From Trichobilharzia regenti (taxonomy: Eukaryota; Platyhelminthes; Trematoda; Strigeidida; Schistosomatidae), in the NCBI GenBank assembly GCA_944472135.2, contig OX235263.1, positions 7,423,517 through 7,487,516 of the forward strand: a stretch of DNA of 64,000 nt, given 5' to 3'. Under the pieces are notes generated by a model. It saw only the letters and a list, made by a program, of their open reading frames with translations, searched no databases and had not been told where the DNA came from. Shown here one piece after another: positions 55,901 to 63,042 of the stretch; within the stretch, counting starts at the first letter, position 1; each line of letters begins with the position of its first letter. Position numbers and translations under genes: made by a program.

Positions 55901-58900
55901 ACTTAGGAACTGAGACGCCTCATTATCATCTGAAGGCTTTGTAAGTCATCTCAGGGGAAAATATCCTGTTTTGATGTGTTTCCATGTATTTCTCTTGCAA
56001 TTACGTCATTTTTATGTAAAAAACCACTGGTTTCTATGATTGATTGGCTCACGGTCACGCGTGCTTTCGCATTCTATGGATCGTAATAGTTTAACTTTGC
56101 TCTGATTGATTGATTGATATGAGTTGGTGAATACCACTCGAGTTGGAGAGTACTACTTGTTAGGCAGGTAAATCGAAGTGATGTAAACAAAGAAAAGTTT
56201 TTTTTCACTAATCTTGGAGGTGAGCTCATTAACGGTGTATCTGGTGCAATTCAGCTTAGAGAACCGAATCAGTTGAAACCATCCGAGTTCCAGTTATCTC
56301 TTTGATTCTTCTATGTTACATCTAACATTGATCTGTAAAGTGTAAGGTAGCCCAGTGAGGGCAGTAAATAAAAGCCAGACTGATATAAGTATAAAACTTG
56401 GGCACTGTGGTATAGCATAACTCCATTATGGATAAGATTTTATTCTGATAAATCAAACAGTGTTGTACAGTAATATTAACTGTACAACACTATGTGATTT
56501 ATCAAAACAAAAATCTTATCCATAAAAACCAAACTGATTAGCTGCTCTTTAGTTACCAGTGTAATGTGTCTAGTCCTTGGCATTACACTATTATTATTGT
56601 TTCCTTTAATTCCTAAAGGAACAAAGGGCTTCACCCATACGTCTCCATTGCGTTAGATTCTCTGCCAACTTTTTCACCTGGCTCCACGTCTTCCCACATG
56701 CTTTCATCTACTCTTCACATCAACTTTATGTCATTCCACCCACGGAGGAAAGATTCGCCGCTTCTAATTCGCGTTCTACTCGAGAGATGGTCTGGCGTAT
56801 GATGTCACTTGATGATGGCTTGTTTTCTCAGAGTATGATCAGCCAATCCACGTCCATTTTCTCCGGCCTATTTATTGTACAATCGGTTCCTGCTGGATTG
56901 GTTCGTTCACTGGCAGAGATTCCTGTTGCTGATCCTTTATGGCCACCTGATCCTGAGTAGTACCCAGAGAAGACAGGTGTTGATGAAAGTCTGTAGTTTG
57001 TTCGAAGTGATCTTTGTGACACGGCGCTGGCCAAGTCTCTGATCCGTATAGTAAGCAGCAGTGACTTCACATTGGAGTTGAGAGTCCGGATCTTATTTTT
57101 GATGCTGAGTGCTGTTCATCACCTCCACACGGACTTGAAAGTAATCAAAGCTTGCCTTGATATCCTCGTCAGTTTCGCCTGTAGTTGAAACGATGCTTCC
57201 TAGGTAGTTAAGTAGGTAGGTAAAAGAGGTTGCTTCTTTCAGATTTCTCCCATTTATGCTAATTGTTGTCTGTTGTTTTAGTAGCTGTTTCTGTTGGCCA
57301 GGAATCTCCATCACCTCTGTTTTCTCTATATTCACCTGAAGCGGTGTCCTATCTTTGCTGCATCTTCTATCGTCAACTTGTTGCTTTTCACTCTCATATC
57401 TTCCACTTTGTGAGAAATGAGACACATATGTTATCGGCAAAGTCCAGATCCAGATCCTCCAATTGTTTTGTGTGGGTCAATTTTATGCCTGTTTCCTCGC
57501 TGCCTCCCGCTGTCTGTCGCATTATACAGTCTACTGCAATCAGGAAGAACATTGGCGATAGTAGACAGCCTTGTCTCACTCCCTTCCTCACTTCGAAGGC
57601 CTCCGTAAGTTTCCCGTTGTGGATTACCTGGCATGCAGCGTTGTCCTACAACTGTTGGATGAAATAAGTAATTGCTGGCGGCACCCAGTGGTAGCGAAGT
57701 AGTTGCCAAATCACCTCTCGATCGACGCTATCGAAGGCCTTTACAAAATCAATTCAGTTGAGATAAAGGGGTGATTACCATTCCAAGCTTTGTTCAATGA
57801 TGATCTAAAGTGTTGCGATTTGATCGATGCATGACTTGTTCCTCCTGAATCCAGCCTGTTCCGGTCAAGATTTTTCATCCAGGGCTTGTTTGATTCTCTC
57901 CAGGATGATGCGGCTTAGTATTTTGCTTGAGATGGACAGGAGGATAATTCCGCGCCAATTTTTGAATTGGCTTAAGTCTCCTTTCTTTGGCAGTTTGAAT
58001 AAGTAGCCTTTCTTCTAATCCGAAGGAAGGTACCTTGCCCTCTTTCCAAACCTTCTCTAGTAGTGGTGTCATCAAGTCTGGTAATGTCTCGGGGTCCACT
58101 TTCAATGCCTCTGCTGGGATTCCGTCTGGTCCAGCTGCTTTTCCAACTTTTAGAATCTTTATTGCCTTCAGGATTTCTCTTCTCGTTGAAGAGTTAAAGT
58201 TCACTGGTAGTTTTGCTTCCGTTGTTGGTATTATTGGGTGCGTTTTAGGTGGCGGTCTATTTAGAAGTCTTTTGAAGTGTTCATCCCAGTGTTTCCTTTG
58301 CTCCACCTCTTTGGTAATTAGCTTTCCATTGTCATCCTTCACAGGCTTAATTTGTGTTGAACTTTTCGCAATAGGGACCTAGTAGTTTTTTATTAGAGTG
58401 CTGCAAGGTCTCCTTTGCCTGAACCTTGTTCTGCTTATTATTATTACTCCCTTGAGTTCTGAGTAGAAAATACAGCTTCAACAACACACCTCCACTTTCT
58501 TCTATTTCTGCTGTGCTCTTCATTTGGATCCACGATTGCCTATAATCTCTGATCTTCTCCTCGCATAATCTCCACTATATCACCCTCGCAGTAACAACCC
58601 AATTGTCGTTTCCCACTTGGATTCCTTGGTGCTGGTGCTAAATGAGTTCTATGAGTTGTGGATTGTAATGTGGTCATTAAGTTAAGTCGTTTGTCATCAC
58701 AATGAACTGTGAACTGAGGTTAAATGACTAGATGCTCTAGATAGACCTAGGTGTTTTCACTGTTGACAGTCGTCAGCAAGATGTATCTCCAATCCCAAAG
58801 GAAGTGATGCTATTCCTCCTGAATTTCGAGCTTCCATCATCTAGCGCTACAGTCACAGACGTTACTACTGAGCTATTCTGGATCAGTATTGATCTCCTGT

Positions 58901-60037
58901 AGTACTGTAATAGATACACCGACTGGTACATTGATTTAAACCTTGAATCATCACCAATTAATTACACCGGTAGTTCTTTTCATTCCTTTATGTGCCAAGT
59001 GAGACATAGGGCTTCAGGCTTTGAAGTTTCGATAGCAGTGATATTGCTTTTTTTAATCGGTTTGAGGTTGATAGCCTCTACCTGCTCAACCTTCCTTGTT
59101 TTCCCCCAGTTTATTACCGGCTAATAAACTAGGCTGTCAAATGATATCACGTGCTAGGCCGCTTCTCGACTGGAACCAGAGTAGGAAATGAGGAGTTGGG
59201 CTACAGTTAGAGGGTAACATGGTGGATTTCAAGAGAAGAGGAGATAAGAAACTGTGGGCAGTCGTGAGACCAGTTGATGGAGATGGCAGCAGAGAGTAGG
59301 ATGAAGTGGAAATGTGCTTTTGAAACCCTATGTTCCACTTAGACACCAAGAGACACAGCAATACAATAATAACAATAATAATACTAGGCGAGGTTTAGGA
59401 GTTCACGTCAAGTGGGACCTTCTGAGAGATTGATGAGGATTCTGCCATTAAACCACCGACTGGCAAAACCACCACCCCAAGTAGGACTCAGACCTACAAC
59501 CATTTAACCATCAATATATCAATCTTTTTATAAAAAAGTTTCTCTCTTATTTTTCAAACTTATTTTTTCCGCAGACGATTATCTATGTTCGAAGGTATTC
59601 TGCAAAGAATGAATAATGATCCTAATCGTCCAAGTCCCCTGTTAGAGCGAACTAGTTGTGAAGAAAATAGCCTAAGAAGTGATGCTGTCAGTAGACAACA
59701 ACAACAAAAGCAACGCCGTCAATCAGAACCAATCAAATCACTTTATTCTTACTATTCGTCCTCTCCTTCTTCAAGAAATCATACAACATTCAATACCCTA
59801 GAATTTGTTCATGAGAGTTTAAAAGAATTACGCTTAAAAACTTCAAATAGTCAGAAAATATTATCATCATCATCGTCATCAAATAGTGGTAAAACAAAAT
59901 CAAGGACATCAGAATACACATTGAAAAGTATACTACACGATGAGATGGATATGCAGGTTATATTTCATGAGATACAAGCTATGGAAGAGAGACAAAATAT
60001 ACCAATGCAACAATTGAAACAGATACTGCTGTCTTCT
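43421..60037 (+). CDS. Unidentified multi-exon gene, five internal exons (RGS-like end in first two)
   Basis: Exons 43421-43584, 43638-43857, 47851-47938, 50450-50507 and 59575-60037 join with matching phases (2, 0, 1, 2, 0) to one uninterrupted frame of about 330 residues; start and stop codons are not found. The first two exons read DEDRERVIQWAETERLPYFI, then RSDVYREFLLCKLLSAP. That resembles the last helices of an RGS domain (the ...FPRFLKSDLY... region), but the match is short. The rest is Ser/Asn/Gln-rich and basic (GRRRSREYSKYFKTRRLSMF, a Ser run in exon 5) and ends in a helical, acidic segment (HDEMDMQVIFHEIQAMEERQ). Introns 2-4 (3993, 2511 and 9067 bases) are full of retroelements. 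The product could be a G-protein-signalling regulator; this is inference. Confidence 0.7.
43638..43857 (+). CDS. Gene 3 exon b
   Basis: Acceptor CACTTTTAACAG ends at 43637; donor GTAGGC at 43858. It encodes SDVYREFLLCKLLSAPSDFD, then an acidic Tyr/Ser-rich stretch ending ETSSGQ. The first base completes the Arg codon of exon a. Confidence 0.78.
43892..43934. repeat. (TA)n microsatellite in gene 3 intron
   Basis: About 42 bases of AT dinucleotide, 35 bases after the donor of exon b. Confidence 0.9.
44330..46440 (-). mobile_element. CR1-like non-LTR retrotransposon, third family, near-complete RT, few breaks
   Basis: On minus: a linker (AAWNQFKQLYAQVTELFVPW), then the frame 46015-45311 with KLDTGKLMGPGNLRPRLLKK, SWKDAIVTPTHKGGSRRSSS, AQHGFPRSLSCLSKLITV, VDVVFIDFIKAFDKVPHKRL; then SGVPQGKALGSLLFILYISE and MVLYADDLKI (catalytic YADD) in the next frame. 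The frame 45070-44474 carries SYELEGITLPSVQTHLDLGV, IIERVQRKATRMVRGMTNLS, YEERLDSLNLFSLSYRRQRG, and the last part continues as NRLPEEVVSANS to about 44340. Two or three frameshifts break it. It lies antisense in the second intron of gene 3. Confidence 0.9.
46532..46669 (-). CDS. Unidentified coding-like segment, possible last exon or retrocopy
   Basis: On minus an open frame reads GNQKKVAVVYLDSGCVFEAL, then ADLDLPDAKNPGLKTFSELV and QIRPQ before TAA (46532-46534). The residue pattern is that of a folded conserved protein and unlike the surrounding retroelements. A stop lies a few codons upstream, so if real it begins at an acceptor such as TTAAG at 46670-46674, which is poor in pyrimidines. 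It may be the final exon of a gene read on minus inside gene 3, or a fragment of a processed copy. I could not name the protein. Confidence 0.42.
   Translation of the reverse strand, partial: GNQKKVAVVYLDSGCVFEALADLDLPDAKNPGLKTFSELVQIRPQ
46675..47200. other. Intron sequence, unassigned
   Basis: Upstream (minus sense) of the coding-like segment; no further exon with similar character was found and no repeat is recognised. Confidence 0.3.
47230..47545 (-). mobile_element. SINE-E: tRNA-like head plus hammerhead-like core
   Basis: On minus the head GGCCCAAGTGGTCTAGTGGA holds an A box (TGGTCTAGTGG) and a B box (GGTTCGAGCC). About 60 bases later comes CAACGA-GTCC-GAAACA-GGAC-GAAAT, then GCGCGGTGTCCTGGATTCC. 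Stem II is perfect and, unlike SINE-A, directly abuts the core. Core box 1 (CAACGA for CTGANGA) is mutated. A related fragment is at 13978. Confidence 0.65.
47566..47688. repeat. Palindrome with 46-base arms
   Basis: 47566-47612 and 47643-47688 are near-perfect reverse complements (AATTGAATTTTAGATTTTCC against GGAAAATCTAAAATTCAATT, and GATTGATTGAACCGAA against TTCGGTTCGATCAATC). The loop is about 30 bases. No gene lies within. It could be a small foldback element. Confidence 0.85.
47851..47938 (+). CDS. Gene 3 exon c
   Basis: Acceptor TGTGATTTTAG ends at 47850; donor GTACGT at 47939. It encodes NNQSPKSDVNSPSNEGNQVV and then NDSVNSEDT, a polar linker without a domain. It is supported by phase and splice sites only. 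Confidence 0.65.
48395..48990 (+). mobile_element. RTE-B fragment, decayed
   Basis: On plus: LQVNMETTQVMMI-like sequence at 48490, then QQRKTINNKGGSIVSTTGDR, SNRPILIFINSCLCWL and the tail GTGCTTCTGAAATCCTATG near 48940. It is the only plus-strand RTE-B copy of any length in the window. Confidence 0.65.
49222..49335 (+). mobile_element. Hammerhead SINE (SINE-A), strongly worn
   Basis: CTGTCGA-AGA-GTGA, then AGCTGCCCAGTAATTCC and GGTTCTCTAAATGATGT. The core is destroyed; assignment rests on the shared order of words. Confidence 0.5.
49630..49960 (-). mobile_element. PLE-like C-terminal remnant
   Basis: On minus a broken frame reads ILNHLVQTGHKVNQPAWKKP, comparable to the HLFDTGHEV block of the PLE endonuclease at 17540. 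Short and frameshifted. Confidence 0.4.
50138..50296 (+). mobile_element. Hammerhead SINE (SINE-A), worn copy
   Basis: Head with A box TGGCTGAATGG and a worn B box; a run of 11 C at 50196-50206; then CTGCTGA-ATA-GTGT, CTAGGATAAAACAG and TTGTTTGGCACTCC. Core boxes are mutated (CTGCTGA, TAAAAC). Confidence 0.65.
50450..50507 (+). CDS. Gene 3 exon d
   Basis: Acceptor CATTTTCATAG ends at 50449; donor GTAAGT at 50508. It encodes GTNKSGRRRSREYSKYFKT, a basic segment. 58 bases, phase 1 to 2, fitting both neighbours. Confidence 0.65.
50650..50800 (+). mobile_element. SINE-D-like remnant
   Basis: Contains GTGTGAGGTTAGCTATCCCA and GCTTGAAGCCCTATGGAAAT, matching the SINE-D body and tail loosely, about 140 bases after exon d of gene 3. 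Confidence 0.5.
50801..51900. other. Intron sequence with one dispersed repeat
   Basis: 51050-51210 resembles 53510-53720 (ACATCAAATAG, AGGCAGAAGTAACA, GAACTGTGCAAA). The family is unnamed and without frames. Nothing else is recognised. Confidence 0.4.
51905..53215 (-). mobile_element. PLE with RT end and GIY-YIG endonuclease, best copy in the window
   Basis: On minus in order: MGSSISGLIGGAFMQRLELI and IWVRYVDDTFVII (RT with catalytic YVDD), KRLQTVFKKRNGYPTQNFIK, PYMRNISEITARILKPFDID, then HYIGRIGRSLRIRI and REFLEAWYSNESASD at the end, the GIY-YIG domain and C-terminus. PLEs pair such an RT with a GIY-YIG nuclease. The frames are separated by small indels, so it is a pseudogene. A hairpin lies beyond the C-terminus (51958-52000). 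Confidence 0.9.
53216..53800. other. Intron sequence with a dispersed unnamed repeat
   Basis: 53510-53720 shares words with 51050-51210. A GT microsatellite is at 53298-53325. No coding signal. Confidence 0.4.
53806..54000 (+). mobile_element. SINE-B, full-length copy
   Basis: Head GTCGGTGGCACAGTGGTTAG with perfect A box and B box (GGTTCGATCCC). The first seven bases can pair with GTGCCGAC-like sequence at the end of the head (TGCCGAC), as in a tRNA acceptor stem. The body holds GGTCGGCCTGCAAAATTTGG and CACATGCTGAAAATTTC; the 3' end is GTGTGGAATCAAGCTGCAAT followed by an A-rich tail. Confidence 0.88.
54098..54346. repeat. Palindrome with ~110-base arms
   Basis: The inner arms 54147-54212 and 54228-54294 are almost perfect reverse complements (GCTCGCCATCAC against GTGATGGCGAGC, and TTCCATCAGACAG against CTGTCTGATGGAA). 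Weaker pairing extends to about 54098 and 54346. The loop is 15 bases. Half-copies occur at 55200-55320 and 12790-12885. Confidence 0.88.
54371..54570 (+). mobile_element. SINE-C copy (tRNA-like head)
   Basis: Head ACAGCTCAGTGGTAACG (A box one base off) and GGGTTCGAATCTC (B box), body TTTTCCTTCAAGGTTGCAC, ATGAAACCTAGG and a tail CTGATTACCTCCAACCATCT. The best copy of this family here. Confidence 0.75.
54899..55101 (+). mobile_element. SINE-B copy, with SINE-C body following
   Basis: Head with TTGGCACAACGG (A box) and GAGGTTCGACCCC (worn B box), the SINE-B body, GTGTGGAATCAAGCTTTAAT and a tail of AAAT units. At 55105-55180 a SINE-C body resumes (GTGTCAACTAGCACGAAACC). So SINE-B may have inserted into a SINE-C copy. 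Confidence 0.82.
55105..55320 (+). repeat. SINE-C body and half-copy of the 54 kb palindrome repeat
   Basis: 55105-55180 is SINE-C body; 55200-55320 carries GATGGTGAGCCACCTAGTG, GAATTCAGTCTGCACC and CTAGTATCCAATCAAAAG, one arm of the palindrome repeat at 54098. Confidence 0.6.
55321..56385. other. Intron sequence, possibly old coding repeat
   Basis: A 63-codon frame (55600-55791, LPITQRSAILRTTNHTGEWT) lies in plus orientation and might be remnant transposon coding sequence. No family was recognised. The remainder is AT-rich. Confidence 0.3.
56390..56525. repeat. Head-to-head PLE terminal repeats forming a palindrome
   Basis: 56428-56471 and 56479-56523 are reverse complements (ATGGATAAGATTTTATTCTG against the same read backwards, with minor changes). 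The centre is AATATTA between GTTGTACAGT and ACTGTACAAC. The arm matches the terminal repeat at 6285-6335. Confidence 0.8.
56590..58400 (-). mobile_element. RTE-B non-LTR copy, longest in the window
   Basis: On minus in order: WDEHFKRLLNRPPPKTHPII, KAAGPDGIPAEALK (RT start), MRKGVRQGCLLSPMFFLIAV, LDFADNICVS (ADD written ADN), LQVNIEKTEVMEI, SINGRNLKEATSFTYL, IVSTTGETDEDIKA and the C-terminal end. The 155-codon frame 58342-57875 is intact; downstream there are frameshifts, and the second catalytic Asp is Asn. Antisense in the last known intron of gene 3. Confidence 0.9.
58440..58625 (-). mobile_element. RTE-B 3' end fragment
   Basis: On minus: KRQLGCYCEGDIVEIMRGE-like sequence and a tail with TACTCAGAACTCAAGGGAGT. 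A further truncated copy abutting the 5' end of the preceding one. Confidence 0.65.
58626..59574. other. Intron before exon e, with SINE-D remnants
   Basis: 58975-59100 is a minus-strand SINE-D-like body (CATAGGGCTTCAGGCTTTGA). 59290-59350 is a plus-strand RTE-B/SINE-D tail (GAAACCCTATGTTCCACTTA). The rest is unassigned. Confidence 0.45.
59575..60037 (+). CDS. Gene 3 exon e, 463 bases
   Basis: Acceptor TTTTTTCCGCAG ends at 59574; donor GTAAGTTT at 60038. It encodes RLSMFEGILQRMNNDPNRPS, QQQQKQRRQS, a Tyr/Ser segment, LEFVHESLKELRLK, a poly-Ser run (59866-59885) and MQVIFHEIQAMEERQNIPMQ. Reading on past the donor to 60241 runs into a SINE, so that extension is not coding. The next exon may start at 60108 (after TTGATTTTAG) or lie outside the window. 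Confidence 0.75.
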
Positions 60038-60126
60038 GTAAGTTTAATTGCAAATAACAAGAATAACTTTAAGTATTTCATTGTAGAAAATTGTTTGATT
60101 GATTTTAGGTTAGAAAACAAAGTGAA

Positions 60127-60197
60127 ACAACAGTTAGAGAATCAGGGAGTACTGGATAGCTGTTTCGTCCTCGTTGAAGACTCTTCATCAGAGTACA
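60127..60197 (-). mobile_element. Hammerhead SINE (SINE-A) fragment beside gene 3 exon e
   Basis: On minus: CTCTGATGA-AGA-GTCT, ACGAGGACGAAACAG and CTATCCAGTACTCC, then GATTCTCTAACTG. CTGATGA, a pairable stem II (GTC/GAC part) and GAAAC are all present. It starts 90 bases after the donor of exon e. Confidence 0.75.
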
Positions 60198-60199
60198 TA

Positions 60200-61150
60200 T
60201 CTTTTGTATTCTTTGAGGAGCTGTCGTTGTCCCACTTCTAGACAACATTGTCAGAGCAGACAAGAAGAAAATTCACTCTTCCATATATATTTGCAATTAA
60301 TAGTGTTCTCTGAGCTGGTTGGTTTAGTTGCGGAGCTTTCGTCGTCCGTCCTTCTGGACAACATCCCCTTTCAGCGCAATATTTGGCATAAAGTGAAATG
60401 ATTTAAATTTCTTCATGAGTGACAGAACTGCGACTACCGGTAACCATCTTTACATCTGTATTGATCATTTTCCATTGGCTTGGATTTCAAACTTTCTCGT
60501 CACACGATTTACTTTTTAATAGCTGGTATATTTGGTCTATATTAACATGTTTGTTAATCACTGGCTGATTCATTTGAGTACCAGGCTCCTAGGAATTCCC
60601 TGACTGCACTTTCAGTGGTGTTTCCTCTGTCCAAGATTTCGACATTATCCCAATCATCAAAGTGATGTCCATAATTGTGTATGTGCATTGATACTAAAAA
60701 AATATATATCATGTCTTGTCACGGCTGATTTGTGTACTTGAATTCTAATTCGAAGGGAACGCCCAATTCGGCCGATGTAATGTCTTTTATAGTTCATGCA
60801 TGCAGTTTATTTTGTAAATGGTATTAATTTTATCTCCTTTTTCTGTTGGATCTTTCGGTCTGCACAATATCCATGAATTAAGTGATTCGGCTGGCTTGTG
60901 TGCTATGTCTATATCAAACGGTTTCAGTATTCTAACTGTTATTTCAGAGATATTTCTCATGTATGGTAGGATGAATTTTCTTGTAGTCTTTGATGATGGT
61001 TCCTTGTTGGTGTTGTGATTCGATTTTAAACACTTTTTGATGAAATTTTGAGTGGGATAACCATTCCTCTTTTTGAAGATCGTTTGTAGGTGTTTTTCTT
61101 CTGTTCTTTTCAATTTTGGAGTGCTACAGTGTGTGTTTGAATTCTTTTAA
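60200..61150 (-). mobile_element. PLE copy, GIY-YIG half
   Basis: On minus: KHLQTIFKKRNGYPTQNFIK, PYMRNISEITVRILKPFDID, HKPAESLNSWILCRP, then a worn YIGRIG region and the 3' hairpin at 60330-60365. Closely similar to 51905-52750 over its whole length, including the hairpin, so both copies share their end. Confidence 0.85.
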
Positions 61151-61157
61151 ACGATGT

Positions 61158-61203
61158 ATCAAAAATACAGTGTGGAATCAAGCTGTAATCAAAAATAAAA
61201 ATT
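61158..61203 (+). mobile_element. SINE-B tail fragment
   Basis: ACAGTGTGGAATCAAGCTGT followed by AATCAAAAATAAAAA; the 3' end of SINE-B only. Confidence 0.6.
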
Positions 61204-61266
61204 AATGTATGAACTCAGTTTCTTGTGTGAGTGATTGGATTATTGCTAGTATAGTTGAGTATGTGA

Positions 61267-61269
<3 letters not shown>

Positions 61270-61320
<51 letters not shown>
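61270..61320. repeat. (TA)n microsatellite
   Basis: About 50 bases of AT dinucleotide followed by a short GA run. It sits between two oppositely oriented PLE pieces. Confidence 0.9.
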
Positions 61321-61324
<4 letters not shown>

Positions 61325-61735
61325 GAGAGAGAATATCTCGGAAATATCAGCTAGAATACTGAGACCGTTCGAAATAAACATAGCACACAAGACAATCAAC
61401 ACAATCACTTCATTCATCCATATTGTGCAGACCAAAAGACCCAACAGAAAAAGAAGGCAGGTTCAATAAAATTCACAAAATAAGTCGCATGCATGAACTG
61501 CGATAAACATTGCATAGGTCAATGACGGCGAATCCTTCGCATCCGAATCCAAGTACACAAATCAGATGTAAAAAGGCGCGATATGCATTCTTTCATATCG
61601 ACGCATGTGTAGATAAATATGGGCACCAGTGTGATGATTGGAATAGCGTAGAAACTGTAAACACGGGAAACACTAAATGTAATCCCAGAGAATTTCTAGA
61701 AGCTTGGTATTCAAATGAGTCAGCCAGTGATTAAG
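61325..61735 (+). mobile_element. PLE GIY-YIG end, plus strand
   Basis: On plus: ENISEISARILRPFEINIAH, KRPNRKRRQVQ, a broken YIG region, DDWNSVETVNTGNT and REFLEAWYSNESASD before TAA (61732-61734). The C-terminus is identical in its last eleven residues to the copy at 52176. Confidence 0.82.
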
Positions 61736-61739
61736 AAAC

Positions 61740-62020
61740 ATACTACTGTAGAATTCGAAACATTTATTTCCCAATACGAATTTAAAACAAACAAAAACAA
61801 AAGGTGTCGTTAATAACGCAGGATTTTGATGAATTCATCGAATTTCGGAGGAACTCTACAGCTGACGATTACTCTACATACAGGGATATATATATATTAT
61901 ATCCATCCAGTCAAGTGTGAAGATGGATGTCCCACCGATGACATCGGTTGGCGCCAAACGCGCTAAATCACAAATTGGTAGAAGTAGTTAGAATTCATGG
62001 AATGGCCATTGAATAGGATT
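61740..62020. other. Unassigned sequence after PLE
   Basis: Probably PLE 3' flank. It contains a short TATA run (61885-61900) and no other signal. Confidence 0.3.
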
Positions 62021-62021
62021 G

Positions 62022-62205
62022 GGTCCCAGTGGCTGAATGGGATACGAGGTTGATTTTTTAACCGATAGGTCCTGGATTCGAATCCTGGTGATGCATGGGT
62101 GCCTACTGATGAAGAGTCCCAAACTAGACTGACCAAACGGCTGTCCAGTACTCTCAAGTTTTCCAATGGTTCTCTAACTAATACCAGTTCAAGATGAAGT
62201 CTTCC
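62022..62205 (+). mobile_element. Hammerhead SINE (SINE-A), full-length plus copy
   Basis: Head GGGTCCCAGTGGCTGAATGG (A box TGGCTGAATGG) with a B box one base off (GATTCGAATCC). Then CTGATGA-AGA-GTCC, CAAACTAGACTGACCAAAC and GGCTGTCCAGTACTCTC, body to AGTTCAAGATGAAG. Box 1 is perfect; box 2 is CAAAC rather than GAAAC, and a CTG-type insertion disturbs stem II. Confidence 0.85.
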
Positions 62206-62504
62206 AACCAACCGAACAAAATTCCCCAAAAAATCAATACTATAAACGATAACAGGAGAACTCTGTCTAAAAGGATCCATTATTCAAAATAAAACAACGC
62301 ACAAAAGTACAGAACAAAACTGAAAGGGGTTTAAAAATCAATATTAAAGAGATAAAGAGAGAGAGAGACACAAAAGGGGACATAAAAGAAACATGCCCAG
62401 GAGATACATTTTAACCTAAGAAATGAAGAATCATTAGAGAGAAAACAGAATATTTACAACACGCTAGTGTATAATGACTTGATTTTTGAAACGATGAGTT
62501 TTGC

Positions 62505-62605
62505 TTTTTTTTGAGTCCTAGTGAGACTCTTATCACTTATCACTGGGATTGCAAGCACGCTACCAGATGAAGAGCTCCAAACCGGACGAAATGCAATAAT
62601 CTAAA
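62505..62605 (+). mobile_element. Hammerhead SINE (SINE-A), partial
   Basis: CCAGATGA-AGA-GCTCC, AAACCGGACGAAATGC; the rest of the body is missing. Core close to consensus with two changes. Confidence 0.55.
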
Positions 62606-63030
62606 TTCTACTACCTATCACCACAAGTCAAAATAATAAACAGAACAAGGCTGAAGCATTTTTTTCCTACTTGGGACTCGTCAGTCAGAGGTATCTACAC
62701 CGCCTAGATATTGAGATAACAACTGGGATTCGAACCAAACATCCGGAAATTCAAAAACCTGATTATTATCCACTGAGCGTATAACTATACTAAAATAAAA
62801 TTAAGTAAGTAAACTGAATGGTGTAGTATAATTGACGGAATAGAGTAGATTTCAACGTTAAAATTTAGCAAGAGACAAGTCAAAAAGAGTAGCAATAAGG
62901 ATTACAAATTTTACAGGATGTGAAGGAAGAAAATAATGCAATAAAAATTTTAAAAAAAAAGCCAAAGATTACGTAATTCCACATTAGTTTAAGTGGCAGA
63001 GCACAAAAACTAAGTAGTACCAAGGAAAAT
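62606..63030. other. Unassigned sequence with a possible tRNA-like fragment
   Basis: 62700-62790 contains a reverse-oriented B-box-like GGGATTCGAACC, perhaps another worn SINE head. Otherwise nothing is recognised. Confidence 0.3.
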
Positions 63031-63042
63031 CTGAGATAAGAA

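Noticed and set aside
59585..60241. Single 218-residue protein
   Set aside because: A GTAAGT donor at 60038 and antisense SINE sequence after 60127 show that the last part is intron; the coding part ends at 60037.
61209..61469. 86-codon frame with a poly Ile-Tyr run as a novel gene
   Set aside because: The first half is a translated (TA)n microsatellite and the second half is PLE sequence.
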